This document shows positions 14,560-15,217 of a stretch of DNA of 15,217 bases, one piece after another. The stretch covers positions 1 to 15,217 of the forward strand of contig WBXE01000034.1 in NCBI GenBank assembly GCA_008932955.1, read 5' to 3'. A program made the position numbers and the translations under genes. Every line of letters begins with the position of its first letter. Position 1 is the stretch's first letter. The stretch comes from Verrucomicrobiota bacterium (GTDB taxonomy: Bacteria > Verrucomicrobiota > Verrucomicrobiia > Verrucomicrobiales > Akkermansiaceae). The notes beneath the pieces were generated by a model. That model worked only from the letters and a program-made list of their open reading frames with translations. It ran no database searches and was not told the DNA's origin.

Positions 14560-15217
14560 CGTGCTCTCACCTCATCTTCCAACCCTGCTCTGGCTGGTGC
14601 CACTGTTGCCGCTGCTGGCAGGTGGCATTACCACCTTCATGCCTAACCGGATGGGCCGGCCCGCCTCGTGGCTGGCGCTCGGCGCGCTGCTGGTATCATG
14701 TTTGATTGCAGTGGCGGCGCTGGCCTGCTCGCTCGCACCGGTGCACGAACACGCGGCACCGACGCCGCCGGTGTACACATGGTTCCGTTTTGGCGACGTG
14801 ATGTTACAAGTGGGGCTGGTGTTGGACCCGCTGAGTGCGGCAATGGGCGCAATGGTGACATTTGTGGCGTTGTGGATTTTCATCTACAGCACGGGATACA
14901 TGAAGCATGAGGCGCGCTTCGGCCGGTTCTTCTGTTTTCTCTCGCTGTTTTCCGGAGCCATGTTGCTGGTGGTTTATTCCAACAGTTTGCTGCTGTTGTT
15001 CATGGCCTGGGAATTGGTCGGGCTCGCGTCCTATCTGCTCATCGGTTATTATTTTGCCAAACCCGCGGCGGCCGCCGCGGCCCAAAAAGCCTTCATCACC
15101 ACCCGGGTCGGCGACATGGCATTTTTCCTCGGCATGATCTGGCTCTACGGCCAAACCCACACGCTGTTGTTTTTCGATCACGGCCACGGCTTGTTGGAAA
15201 CCGATGTGCTCGCTTCC
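14552..15217 (+). CDS. nuoL: NADH-quinone oxidoreductase subunit L (5' part)
   Basis: The first 222 codons of NuoL, a proton-pumping antiporter-like subunit of complex I; the gene continues beyond the window. It starts MADVLSPHLPTLLWLVPLLP at 14552, overlapping the last 8 bp of nuoK. Family landmarks are VLDPLSAAMGAMV (90-102), STGYMKHEARFGRFF (113-127), NSLLLLFMAWELVGLASYLL (144-163; Glu154 being the key TMH5 glutamate) and AAQKAFITTRVGDMAFFLG (176-194). No frameshift is seen in the available part. Confidence 0.94.
   Translation, partial: MADVLSPHLPTLLWLVPLLPLLAGGITTFMPNRMGRPASWLALGALLVSCLIAVAALACSLAPVHEHAAPTPPVYTWFRFGDVMLQVGLVLDPLSAAMGAMVTFVALWIFIYSTGYMKHEARFGRFFCFLSLFSGAMLLVVYSNSLLLLFMAWELVGLASYLLIGYYFAKPAAAAAAQKAFITTRVGDMAFFLGMIWLYGQTHTLLFFDHGHGLLETDVLAS

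Overview
The window reads as a stretch of GC-rich (about 60% by eye) Gram-negative bacterial chromosome. The combination of a bL28 of this type, secreted GH127 glycosidases, a complex I gene cluster that lacks some subunits, weak Shine-Dalgarno sites and many short intergenic palindromic repeats suggests Verrucomicrobiota. That is an inference from gene content; no database search was possible.

Layout, left to right. rpmB (bL28) is a single gene with a textbook terminator, flanked by two copies of one repeat in opposite orientations. argG follows on the plus strand. A small glycine-zipper lipoprotein and homoserine dehydrogenase (hom) lie on the minus strand, separated by an array of hairpin repeats. 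Upstream of hom are two possible short ORFs, chained to it by 4-nt stop/start overlaps, and a hairpin. argD and argF then form a tight plus-strand operon. Next come two large secreted GH127 (beta-L-arabinofuranosidase type) genes facing each other tail to tail, and a small tandem CDGSH iron-sulfur protein on the minus strand. After about 490 bp without a convincing gene, a plus-strand cluster nuoH-nuoJ-nuoK-nuoL begins; nuoL runs off the window.

How the genes fit together. ArgD, ArgF and ArgG supply three steps of arginine biosynthesis (acetylornithine transamination, ornithine to citrulline, citrulline to argininosuccinate). Hom opens the threonine/methionine branch of the aspartate family. 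The GH127 pair probably releases L-arabinofuranose or related sugars from plant or algal polysaccharides in the periplasm or outside the cell. NuoH, J, K and L are membrane subunits of the proton-pumping NADH:quinone oxidoreductase. nuoI, usually between nuoH and nuoJ, is absent here and a 139-bp palindromic element occupies the 200-bp gap.

I found no clear undescribed multi-gene system. The least explained signals are the dispersed repeats (three or four families), the short-ORF/hairpin leader in front of hom, the missing nuoI with its palindrome, the extended NuoH N-terminus, and competing stems in the gap upstream of nuoH.
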